In this document: in pieces, positions 14,291-21,525 of the stretch
How the letters are laid out: the number at the start of each line of letters is the position of its first letter
Numbering within the stretch: position 1 is the first letter of the stretch
Origin: Prauserella aidingensis
GTDB taxonomy: Bacteria > Actinomycetota > Actinomycetes > Mycobacteriales > Pseudonocardiaceae
Length of the DNA: 39,331 nucleotides
Direction: 5' to 3'
NCBI RefSeq assembly: GCF_024171865.1
Contig: NZ_JAMTCN010000036.1
Span: 1-39,331, forward strand
Made by a program: the position numbers and the translations under genes
Notes under the pieces: generated by a model
What the model saw: the letters and a program-made list of their open reading frames with translations, nothing else
The model's database searches: none
What the model was told of the DNA's origin: nothing

Positions 14291-14572
14291 ATGGAGATTT
14301 CGGGCATCATCTCGGCGATCCTCATCGGGCTCGTCATCGGCGCGCTCGGCAGGCTCGTGGCACCCGGCAAGCAGAAGATCGCGATCTGGCTGACGCTGCT
14401 CGTCGGTATCGTCGCCGCGTTCGTCGGCACCGCCATCGCCCGCGGCATCGGCTACGCCGACACCGACGGCTGGGACTGGCTCGAGTTCATCACCCAGGTG
14501 GTCGTCGCCGCCATCGGCGTTTCCCTCGTCGCGGGCATCGCGGGCAAGGACCGCAGGAAGGTCGAGCGCTGA
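14291..14572 (+). CDS. GlsB/YeaQ/YmgE-family stress membrane protein
   Basis: 93 residues from ATG 14291 with GGAGG 6 bases upstream. Three hydrophobic helices are visible: IISAILIGLVIGALGRLVAP, IAIWLTLLVGIVAAFVGTAI and ITQVVVAAIGVSLVAGIAG. The glycine-rich first helix with GRLVAPG is the hallmark of this family of small transglycosylase-associated (YeaQ-like) membrane proteins. A basic tail follows. Biochemical function is unknown; family members are often stress-induced. The gene follows the palindromic repeat and converges with the Lrp regulator gene over 13 bases. Confidence 0.88.
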   Translation: MEISGIISAILIGLVIGALGRLVAPGKQKIAIWLTLLVGIVAAFVGTAIARGIGYADTDGWDWLEFITQVVVAAIGVSLVAGIAGKDRRKVER

Positions 14573-14585
14573 CACGTTCGCGGGC

Positions 14586-15047
14586 TCAGGTCGGCGGCAC
14601 CAGCGACCGCTGCGGCAGCGGGGACGAGTAGACGACGCTCGTCGTGACGCTGCCGAGGCCGCCGACCCTGCCCGCGACCTGCTCCAAGTGCTTCATGCCG
14701 GTCGCGACGACCTTCATCACGAAGCAGTCGTCACCGGTCACGTGGTGGGCCTCGATCACCTCCGGCAGGTCCGAGAGCAGCCTGTGGAGCGGCTCGTAGT
14801 TGTTGCTCGGGTACCGCAGGCGGAGAAACGCCATGATCGAGTAACCGAGGCGCTCGTGGTCGACCCGGGCGCCGTAACCCTCGATGACCCCCGCCTCTTC
14901 CAACCTGCGCATCCGCTCGGCCGTCGCGCTGTGACTCATGTTGATGGCCCGCGCCAGGTCGGCGATGCTCTGCCGACCGTTGTCCTGGAGCGCACTCAGG
15001 ATCGCGGTATCGACACTGTCGGGATCGAACGGGATAGTCACGGCCAT
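14586..15047 (-). CDS. Lrp/AsnC-family transcriptional regulator
   Basis: 153 residues from ATG 15047 (MAVTIPFDPDSVDTAILSAL). The N-terminal helix-turn-helix has the family sequence DNGRQSIADLARAINMSHSATAERMRRLEEAGVIEGY, followed by the RAM ligand-binding domain (IMAFLRLRYPS, VIEAHHVTGDDCFVMKVVAT, the latter containing the usual GDxD-like turn). Lrp proteins bind amino acids or related effectors and assemble as octamers. It is divergent from the rhodanese gene with about 95 bases between starts, so that gene is the likely target along with autoregulation. Confidence 0.9.
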   Translation of the reverse strand: MAVTIPFDPDSVDTAILSALQDNGRQSIADLARAINMSHSATAERMRRLEEAGVIEGYGARVDHERLGYSIMAFLRLRYPSNNYEPLHRLLSDLPEVIEAHHVTGDDCFVMKVVATGMKHLEQVAGRVGGLGSVTTSVVYSSPLPQRSLVPPT

Positions 15048-15142
15048 GACGCAACGATGCCACGAATCAGGCGGCAATAGGCGTCATATGCCGGGAATCA
15101 GATCTTCATGTTCCCTACTGGCCAGCAGTATCGTCTTCGACT

Positions 15143-15589
15143 ATGACGACCTCCGCACAGCCGACCGAACACCTCGTCAATCACTTCACACGCAAGCTCG
15201 AATGCGAGACCGACGCCTCGGACGTCCGCGGCGACCAGGAGGCGGCCCGGCCGTTCGTGCTGATCGACTCCCGCGGCGAGGCCGCATGGCGCCAGGGTCG
15301 CATCGTCGGTGCGACGCACCTGCCCACGGCGCAGATCGCCCAACGAGCGCCCGCGGAGATACCGATGGACATGCCGGTGGTGACCTACTGCTGGGGCCCC
15401 GGCTGCAACGGTGCCACTCGCGCGGCCCTGGAGTTCGCGAAGCTCGGGTACCAGGTCAAGGAGATGATCGGCGGCTTCGAGTACTGGACACGCGAAGGCT
15501 TCCCCGTCGAGAACGACCACGGCCCGATTCCCTGCACCACGGATCCGCTGACAGCGCCGCTCGACGTCACCGCGTGCGCCTGCGGGTGA
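15143..15589 (+). CDS. Rhodanese-domain sulfurtransferase-like protein
   Basis: 148 residues, ATG 15143. One rhodanese domain (about residues 35-120): FVLIDSRGEAAWRQGRIVGATHLPTAQ, then the active-site loop YCWGPGCNGATRAALEF, then MIGGFEYWTREGFPVE. The first loop cysteine is the expected persulfide carrier; a second Cys lies in the same loop, and the protein ends in a CAC motif. Substrate unknown. A TATCGT box lies 8 bases before the ATG without a ribosome binding site, suggesting a leaderless transcript. Divergence from the Lrp gene suggests control by it. Confidence 0.88.
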   Translation: MTTSAQPTEHLVNHFTRKLECETDASDVRGDQEAARPFVLIDSRGEAAWRQGRIVGATHLPTAQIAQRAPAEIPMDMPVVTYCWGPGCNGATRAALEFAKLGYQVKEMIGGFEYWTREGFPVENDHGPIPCTTDPLTAPLDVTACACG

Positions 15590-15654
15590 ACCTCCCCCTG
15601 ACCTCCCGGCGACCTGTTGGTCCGACAGGGCTCAAGTCAGACGCCTCCCACCGT

Positions 15655-15674
15655 GGTGTCACGGGTGATACCAT
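15655..15674 (+). promoter_or_regulatory. Operator/promoter of the toxin-antitoxin pair
   Basis: GGTGTCA (15655-15661) and TGATACC (15666-15672) are complementary at 6 of 7 positions and overlap a TACCAT -10-like box (15669-15674), 6 bases before the antitoxin ATG. This arrangement fits autorepression by the antitoxin and leaderless transcription. Confidence 0.5.
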
Positions 15675-15680
15675 TCACGT

Positions 15681-15884
15681 ATGCCCATGACATTGCGCCT
15701 GTCGGACGACGAAGCAGACGCGCTGCGCCGACGCGCCGAGCACGAGTCCCGCTCGATGCAGGAAGTGGCGCGGGAAGCCGTACGCGAGTACATCGAGAAC
15801 CACAGCCGGACGGACCTGCTCGACCAGGTGCTCGACGAAGAGCTGCCGCGCTACGCCGAAGCCTTGGAGCGGCTCGGGCAGTGA
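15681..15884 (+). CDS. Ribbon-helix-helix antitoxin
   Basis: 67 residues, ATG 15681 (ATG 15687 possible). MTLRLSDDEADALRRRAEHE forms the beta strand and first helix of an Arc/CopG-like ribbon-helix-helix, then SRSMQEVAREAVREYIENH gives the second helix. The C-terminal tail (LLDQVLDEELPRYAEALERL) would bind and neutralise the toxin. It overlaps the toxin gene by 4 bases (GTGA), as in type II toxin-antitoxin operons. Confidence 0.9.
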   Translation: MPMTLRLSDDEADALRRRAEHESRSMQEVAREAVREYIENHSRTDLLDQVLDEELPRYAEALERLGQ

Positions 15885-16258
15885 TCTACTTGACCCTGCC
15901 CGAGCTGCTCCACGTCGGCGAGCGAACCCTCGGGGGCGAGGTGCCGATACGTGACTCCGGGTTGCTGCAATCGGCGCTGGCGCGCCCTCGGTCCACCGCG
16001 TTCGGAGCCGAGGTCTACCCCGGACTGGAGGAGAAGGCTGCGGCGCTGTTGCACTCACTTGCCCGCAACCACGCGCTGGTTGACGGCAACAAGCGCCTGG
16101 CATTGGCCGCCACGATTGCGTTCCTCGGTGTCAATGGGCGCCGGCTGACCCTGTCCAACGATCAGGCTTACGAATTCGTCATGAACATCGCCGCCGGTAC
16201 GCTCGTCGAGATCGCTGACATCGCCGATCAGCTCCGCCACGGGACCGAGTCGCGCTGA
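15881..16258 (+). CDS. doc: Fic/Doc-family toxin (Doc-like)
   Basis: 125 residues from GTG 15881, overlapping the antitoxin stop. The Doc fold is recognisable: PIRDSGLLQSALARPRSTAF, LEEKAAALLHSLARNHALV, and the Fic motif HALVDGNKR (His64 to Arg72), matching HxFx(D/N)(A/G)NKR with Val replacing Phe. P1 Doc phosphorylates EF-Tu and halts translation; related Fic proteins AMPylate targets. The motif looks intact, so the toxin is probably active. The pair converges with the VanW gene; a short 6-bp hairpin (16286-16305) follows. Confidence 0.92.
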   Translation: MIYLTLPELLHVGERTLGGEVPIRDSGLLQSALARPRSTAFGAEVYPGLEEKAAALLHSLARNHALVDGNKRLALAATIAFLGVNGRRLTLSNDQAYEFVMNIAAGTLVEIADIADQLRHGTESR

Positions 16259-16344
16259 ACAGCCTGCTCGTCCGACGGCCCGATCAGCCACCGGAGGTCG
16301 TGGCTCGGCACGCCTGCGAAGCCGGAGAAGACCCGAACGCGGTG

Positions 16345-18504
16345 TCAGCCGCGGCTGCGGTCGACCTGCTGGCCACGCCCGTCGCCCGGCAGGAACGGCC
16401 AACCCGGACGCCGCGGGTCGCCGCCACCGCCGTCGTCGTCTCCGCCGTTTCCACCGTCGCCGTGTTCGCAGATCACGCGCGGCACCGGCCGGTACGTCAC
16501 CGTCGTCGACTGCCGGTCCACGACCCGGTCGCCGCGCAGCGCCTTCACCACCCGCGTGTCCGTGACGGTGAAGCCCTCCGCGCCTGCGCTCTCCTCACAG
16601 CCTGGGCCGCGTTCCCGCTGCACCGGCGGTGACTTCACGTCGGTGCGGTCGCTCGTGGACCCGCTGACCCGGTACTGCTTCGTGCCCCAGAGCCGCACCG
16701 TCACGCTGTCGCCCGACGTCCACGCCTGCACCGCCACGCCGCTGTCGAGGTTGTTGGTCAGCGACATGTCGACCGTCGAACCGTCGGGCAGCTGTGACAC
16801 GGCGTCCCGGCCCGCGGGGTAGCGGTCGACGTACGTCGGGTGGGCCGTGTGGCCCGCGTCCTTCAACCCGGCTTCGTACGCGGCGTTGTACAGCGTGCTC
16901 GTCAGCTGGGACGCACCGCCGCCGATGACCCGCGGGCCGGTTCCGTCGGCGTACAGCGGCGCCTCGACGTAGCCCTTCGACGACGTCCGCGGGCCCGTGG
17001 CCTCCTCCAGGCTGAACGTCTCGCCGGGACGTACCACCGACCCCGTCACCGCCTCGGCCATCGCCGACACGTTCTCGGCCGCCGCGCCGCTCAACCCACC
17101 GGTGGTGAACTCGCCGACGACCTCCTTCACGCCGAGTTGCCGCAGGTCCTGAGTGCTGACGTCGGGCGCCTGCGTCTGGTACACGACGTCGAGCGTGCGG
17201 CCGTCCTGTTTACCCGCGACGGTGACGAACGGGGCGAACGTCTCCTGCCAGTCGATCCGCCTGCCTTCCTCGGACGGTTCGACCGACGGCCGCGAGCCCG
17301 CGAACACCAGCTCGGCGTTCGACGCGCTCCGTTCGGTGTCGCTCAGCCGCGGGGCCAGCAGGTCCTGCAGCTCGGCCCGGTCGAGGGTCAGCTGCAACGC
17401 GCCGCCTTCGGCGGGGGAGTGCTTCATCGCGGCGCTGATGTGCTTCGGGGTGAGGGTCGCCGTCGCGTCCTCGGCGCGCACCGTCACCGGCGCGGACACG
17501 AGCGGTTTCGTCTGCGCGAGGGCCTGCCGCACGGCCTCGTCGGTGGTCTTCGCGGGCGTGACGTCGACGTCCAGAGTCACGCCCTTGTCGGCGAGCCAGT
17601 CGGCCTTGACCTGCTTCATCGCACTGTCGACGTCGGTGAGGCGCTGCCCCTGCCGCGGCATGATCGGGAACGGTTCGACCGCGCCGTCGTCGGACACGGT
17701 CCGGAACCCGACGTCGCCCTCGCGCACCTCGTGGTCGATCTCGTTGCGGGCGAGGCCGGTGATCGCCTCGCGCAGCTTGTCGTCGTCGGCCGACGACACG
17801 ACGCCGATCTCGTGGGTGGTGAACAGCGACGTCAGCCGCGACAGCGGGTCGATCGGCTGGTTCCCCGCACGTTCGACGGTGCCCGCCCAGTCGAGGCCGA
17901 GGCCCGCGTCGGCCGGGTCGAGTCGGGTGGTGACGTCCCCGGCGTGCACCGGTAGCGGATCCGTCAGCTGCGGCCCCAGCTCGGTGCGCAGCTTCTCCTC
18001 GGCCTCGGCCCGGCTCAGCCCGCCGACCTCGACGCCCGCCACGGTCACCCCGCGCGGCACGTCACCGAGACTCGTGACCAGGTCGACCAGGTACACGAAC
18101 AGCAGCACGACCACGGTCCCGCCGAAGATCATGAACGCCTTGCCGATACCACGCTGGAGCTTGGTGCGCGCCGGACGTTTGCGGTGTTCGGCGGGCCCGA
18201 GCAGATCCGCTGCGAGGCCGACCTCGCCGCTGCCTGCCGCAGCCTCGTCGCGGTACCGCACGCTCGGGTACGCCGAGAACGCCGCGGCAGGCAGATCGGT
18301 ACCCGTGGCCTCCGGGTCGGTGTGGTCCGAGGGCCACGCCGGGTCGTGCGAGAGCAGCCAGTTGTCGGGCAGGTTCAGCGAGCCGTCGTCCTCGTAGACC
18401 TCGTACCCGCCGTAGCCGGGCTCCCCACGGTCGCGCGGGGCGCGGGCAGCGTCGCCTCCGGGGTGGGCCGGGTGTTCCCACGGCCGGTCGTACTCCTCGC
18501 GCAC
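16345..18504 (-). CDS. VanW-family protein with peptidoglycan-binding domains
   Basis: 719 residues from GTG 18504, with GGGGAGGG upstream. Residues 1-120 are a charged, Gly/Asp/Pro-rich cytosolic region; one membrane helix follows (about 122-144, FMIFGGTVVVLLFVYLVDLV). Outside the membrane two PG-binding-type modules are visible (GVTVAGVEVGGLSRAEAEEK and a repeat with VTVRAEDATATLTPKHISAA). The VanW domain follows (VGEFTTGGLSGAAAENVSAM, VVRPGETFSLEEATGPRT, and VIGGGASQLTSTLYNAAYEA). The C-terminus is Gly/Asp/Arg-rich. The protein is likely a cell-envelope factor; vancomycin resistance should not be inferred. It follows the GroES-like gene on the same strand by 22 bases. Confidence 0.9.
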   Translation of the reverse strand: MREEYDRPWEHPAHPGGDAARAPRDRGEPGYGGYEVYEDDGSLNLPDNWLLSHDPAWPSDHTDPEATGTDLPAAAFSAYPSVRYRDEAAAGSGEVGLAADLLGPAEHRKRPARTKLQRGIGKAFMIFGGTVVVLLFVYLVDLVTSLGDVPRGVTVAGVEVGGLSRAEAEEKLRTELGPQLTDPLPVHAGDVTTRLDPADAGLGLDWAGTVERAGNQPIDPLSRLTSLFTTHEIGVVSSADDDKLREAITGLARNEIDHEVREGDVGFRTVSDDGAVEPFPIMPRQGQRLTDVDSAMKQVKADWLADKGVTLDVDVTPAKTTDEAVRQALAQTKPLVSAPVTVRAEDATATLTPKHISAAMKHSPAEGGALQLTLDRAELQDLLAPRLSDTERSASNAELVFAGSRPSVEPSEEGRRIDWQETFAPFVTVAGKQDGRTLDVVYQTQAPDVSTQDLRQLGVKEVVGEFTTGGLSGAAAENVSAMAEAVTGSVVRPGETFSLEEATGPRTSSKGYVEAPLYADGTGPRVIGGGASQLTSTLYNAAYEAGLKDAGHTAHPTYVDRYPAGRDAVSQLPDGSTVDMSLTNNLDSGVAVQAWTSGDSVTVRLWGTKQYRVSGSTSDRTDVKSPPVQRERGPGCEESAGAEGFTVTDTRVVKALRGDRVVDRQSTTVTYRPVPRVICEHGDGGNGGDDDGGGGDPRRPGWPFLPGDGRGQQVDRSRG

Positions 18505-18526
18505 CAGCCCTCCCCGAGTGCTCCGC

Positions 18527-18871
18527 TTACAAGTACAAGCCTGTGCCCTGTTCGGTCCGCTCGCTCGCGATGGCGTGGATGTCACGCTCGCGCATCACCA
18601 GATAGGCGTCGCCCTGGATCTCCACCTCGAGCGGATCCTCGGGGTTGAACAGGACCCGGTCTCCGATCTGGATGTTGCGCACGTTGTTGCCGACTCCGAG
18701 AACGTCACCCCAGCAGAGCCTGCTGGCCATCTGCGCGGTCGCAGGGATGACGATTCCGCTGCTGCTGCGGCGTTCGCCGTCGTCGGACGGCTGCCGCACG
18801 AGCAGCCGGTCGTGCAGCATCTGGATTTCGAGCTTCGCGTCCGAATCCGCGTTGTTACGGGGTTCCACCAC
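18527..18871 (-). CDS. GroES-like (Cpn10-fold) protein
   Basis: 114 residues from GTG 18871. It shows the Cpn10 beta-barrel sequence pattern: MLHDRLLVRQPSDDGERRSSSGIVIPATAQ, LCWGDVLGVGNNVRNIQIGDRVLFNPEDPLEVEIQGDAYLVMRE. It differs from canonical GroES in having a degraded mobile loop and extra N- and C-terminal tails; it is the actinobacterial 'GroES family' paralog rather than the groESL gene. No groEL neighbour is present. A GroEL-independent role is possible. It starts 9 bases after the NHL protein gene ends, so they are probably cotranscribed. Confidence 0.82.
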   Translation of the reverse strand: MVEPRNNADSDAKLEIQMLHDRLLVRQPSDDGERRSSSGIVIPATAQMASRLCWGDVLGVGNNVRNIQIGDRVLFNPEDPLEVEIQGDAYLVMRERDIHAIASERTEQGTGLYL

Positions 18872-18880
18872 GCGTTCATG

Positions 18881-20782
18881 TTAAGCCCCCGCCGGCCCCG
18901 GGTTCCCGGACATCACCAGGCTCAGCGCACCGTCACCGCCGCGTTCGACCCGGATCGGCACGCCCCAGTCCTGGCGCGTGACCCGGCAGACGGGATGCTC
19001 GGCGTCGCTGTCGCAGCTGGCCGCCTGGGCGACGACCTGCAGCACGCCCTCGGTCACGTCGTCGGACAGCCGGATCAGGCGGGACAGGTCGGTGTCGGCG
19101 CCGTCGCCCTCGACTAGCAGTTCCGGCGGCGAGGCGCTCACCTCGAGCCTGGTCGACGGGCCGTACCGCTCGTCGAGCTTCTGCCCCGGCGGCGGCGTGA
19201 ACACCACGTTCAGCTGCACCGCGCCCGACGCCAGCACCGTCGCGGGCCTGCGCACCTCCAACGCCTCGCCGTCCACCTGGTCGGCACCGGCCGTCTCCAG
19301 CGGAGTCAACCGGTGCGCACCCGTCTCCACGACGAACACCTCGCCGTCGGCCACGACCAGGCCCGCGGGTTCGGCCAGACCCGACGCGACCGTCCCGACC
19401 TCGCCCGTGGCGGGGTCGTAGCGCCGGATCGCACCGTTGTAGGTGTCGGCGATACCGACGGTGCCGTCGGGCAGCACGGCCACACCCTGCGGGTGCTGCA
19501 GCAGCGCGTGGGCGGCCTTGCCGTCGCGGTGGCCGAAGTGGAACAGGTCCGTACCGACAGCGGTGTACACGGCGTGACCGTCATCGCCGTCGCCCTCGAT
19601 CCACCGCAGCGCCGACGTCTCGGCGTCGACGAACCACACCCGGTTGCGGCCCACGGCCAGTCCCGACGGCTGCGCCAGGAACGCCTCGTCGGCGGGCCCG
19701 TCGCGCAATCCCTCCGTGGTCGTACCGGCCAGCCTGCGGACCGTGGCCTCGACCGGGTCGAACACGCCGAGCGTGTGGTTGCCCGCCATCGCGACGACGA
19801 CCGCTCCCGGACCGCCGTCGGCCTCGTCCCACCAGCACACGTCCCACGGGCTGGTCAGGTCGACGTCGAGTGCCTTGCCCTCGTCGTCGCCGTCGCGCCA
19901 CTGCTCACCCGTGCCGGCCACGGTCGTGACGGCGCCGTTGGACAGGTCGACACCACGCAACGTGTGACCGGCCGTGTCCGCCACCACCAGGTGATAGCCG
20001 ACCCGCTGGGCGACCGCCTCCGGTAGCAACGTCAGCCCCGACGGCTCGGCGAACGACGCCACGTCGAACGCCCCGTCGCGGCCGCCCCGCTCACCGTTGC
20101 CGAACCGGCGCACGACCGTCTCGCCGTCGGAGGCGAACTCGGCGACGCCGTGTCCCGCGGTGTCGGCGACGAGCAGCCGTCCGCCCGACGTCGCGACGGC
20201 CTTCGCGGGGAAGCGCAGTTCGGTGTCGGCCGTCTCGTCGGCCACGTACGGGTTGTCGCCCCGGCGCAACGTGCCCTTCGCCTCGTGCTGCTCGGCCAGC
20301 TCGGCCACGACTCGGCGCAGCGCCTCGCCATGCCCCTCACCTGCGGCGACGTGCGCGATGTAGCCCTCGGGATCGACGACCACCAGCGTCGGCCACGCCT
20401 TGATCGCGTACTGCCGCCAGGTCGTCATGTCCGGGTCGTTCAGCACCGGGTGGTGCACGCCGTACCGCTCGACGGCGGCCGCGATCGCGTCGCGCTCGCC
20501 TTCGTGCGTGAACTTCGGCGAGTGCACGCCGATGGTCACCAGCACGTCCTCGAAGTCCTCCTCGATGGGGCGGAGCTCGTCGATCACGTGCTGACAGTTG
20601 ATGCACCCCGAGGTCCAGAAGTCGAGCAGGACGATCTTTCCGCGCAGCCCTGCGAGGCGCAGCCGCTCGCCACCCGTGTTCAGCCAGTCGGTGCCGGCGA
20701 GTTCGGGCGCGCGGACGTGCTGCCGCGCGGCGTCGCTCGCGGGCACGGGGTCGGTGTCACTCACATTTCCAGTGAACGTCAT
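18881..20782 (-). CDS. Thioredoxin-like / NHL-repeat protein (NHLRC2 type)
   Basis: 633 residues using ATG 20782; the start is uncertain because no ribosome binding site is visible and ATG 20812 or a later GTG could serve. Residues 25-175 are a thioredoxin fold with redox motif CINC (Cys60, Cys63), preceded by KIVLLDFWTSG and followed by YAIKAWPTLVVVDPEGY. Residues about 190-500 are NHL beta-propeller repeats (for example LLVADTAGHGVAEFASDGET, HLVVADTAGHTLRGVDLSNG, VGIADTYNGAIRRYDPATGE). A C-terminal beta domain resembles that of NHLRC2. Human NHLRC2 is essential but its role is unclear. Lacking a signal peptide here, it is probably cytosolic. GroES-like and VanW genes follow. Confidence 0.9.
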   Translation of the reverse strand: MTFTGNVSDTDPVPASDAARQHVRAPELAGTDWLNTGGERLRLAGLRGKIVLLDFWTSGCINCQHVIDELRPIEEDFEDVLVTIGVHSPKFTHEGERDAIAAAVERYGVHHPVLNDPDMTTWRQYAIKAWPTLVVVDPEGYIAHVAAGEGHGEALRRVVAELAEQHEAKGTLRRGDNPYVADETADTELRFPAKAVATSGGRLLVADTAGHGVAEFASDGETVVRRFGNGERGGRDGAFDVASFAEPSGLTLLPEAVAQRVGYHLVVADTAGHTLRGVDLSNGAVTTVAGTGEQWRDGDDEGKALDVDLTSPWDVCWWDEADGGPGAVVVAMAGNHTLGVFDPVEATVRRLAGTTTEGLRDGPADEAFLAQPSGLAVGRNRVWFVDAETSALRWIEGDGDDGHAVYTAVGTDLFHFGHRDGKAAHALLQHPQGVAVLPDGTVGIADTYNGAIRRYDPATGEVGTVASGLAEPAGLVVADGEVFVVETGAHRLTPLETAGADQVDGEALEVRRPATVLASGAVQLNVVFTPPPGQKLDERYGPSTRLEVSASPPELLVEGDGADTDLSRLIRLSDDVTEGVLQVVAQAASCDSDAEHPVCRVTRQDWGVPIRVERGGDGALSLVMSGNPGPAGA

Positions 20783-20950
20783 CAGGGCCCAAAGGTGAGC
20801 CCCCTCGTGCCGCATTACACCCGCGAGAGCGATCACCCTCGACTGCGGGAATGCGCAGGGTGTTTTCCACGTTGACCGCCACTCACGCCGCTGATCGAGC
20901 GCCCACCGAACGGCGGTTCACGCGACCCGGCCGCTACCCTGCGCAGCGGG

Positions 20951-21433
20951 TCAGTCGGCCGTGACGGACTCCGCACGCTGTTTCAGGCCTGCGAGGGTCT
21001 TCTCGATGTTGCGCCTGTTGACGCCGGCGCGGTCGGGCGTGCCCACTGCGACACCGGTGAGGAAGCGGACCGGGGCGACCCGCCGGTCCCACGTGCTCTC
21101 GACGACCCGGCAGCCGTCGCCGTCCGGTTCGATGTCGTACTGCCAGCGTGCCACCTGGATCGGGCCGACTCCGACGTCGAACGCGAACTTCTCGCCCTCG
21201 GCGGCATCGGTCACCGTCGCGGTCGTACTCCACCTGATGATCCCGTGCCGGTTACGACCACGGAACCTGACGCCCGGCGCCACCTCGGTCGCCCCGTCGA
21301 GCCACCGGAACCCCTCGTACTCACCCGCCACCTCGGCCAGCACCCCGGGATCGCTGATCAGAGCGTACACCTGTTCCGGAGAGGCGTCGATGTGGATGGA
21401 ACCCGATGCGTCCGGTTCCTTCGGGGTCGGCAT
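20951..21433 (-). CDS. SRPBCC (START-like) family protein
   Basis: 160 residues from ATG 21433 with AGGAG. Polyketide cyclase/START-like features are SGSIHIDASPEQVYALISDP at the start, VAPGVRFRGRNRHG, TTATVTDAAEGEKFAFDV, and WDRRVAPVRFLTGVAVGTPD before the long C-terminal helix RNIEKTLAGLKQRAESV. These proteins bind hydrophobic ligands in a helix-grip cavity; no substrate can be assigned. It is in the minus-strand run between the repeat-rich membrane protein and the NHL protein. Confidence 0.88.
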   Translation of the reverse strand: MPTPKEPDASGSIHIDASPEQVYALISDPGVLAEVAGEYEGFRWLDGATEVAPGVRFRGRNRHGIIRWSTTATVTDAAEGEKFAFDVGVGPIQVARWQYDIEPDGDGCRVVESTWDRRVAPVRFLTGVAVGTPDRAGVNRRNIEKTLAGLKQRAESVTAD

Positions 21434-21525
21434 GGCCTGCTCCTCTCGGGTCGCGATTCCTGTGACCGACGTGTCTACCCGCCGTAGGACGCCGACCGCC
21501 ATCGTGCGGACGTGCGACACGCAGG

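Noticed and set aside
16345-18504. Vancomycin resistance gene based on the VanW name
   Set aside because: VanW-family proteins with PG-binding domains are widespread envelope proteins, and no vanHAX or vanRS genes are nearby.
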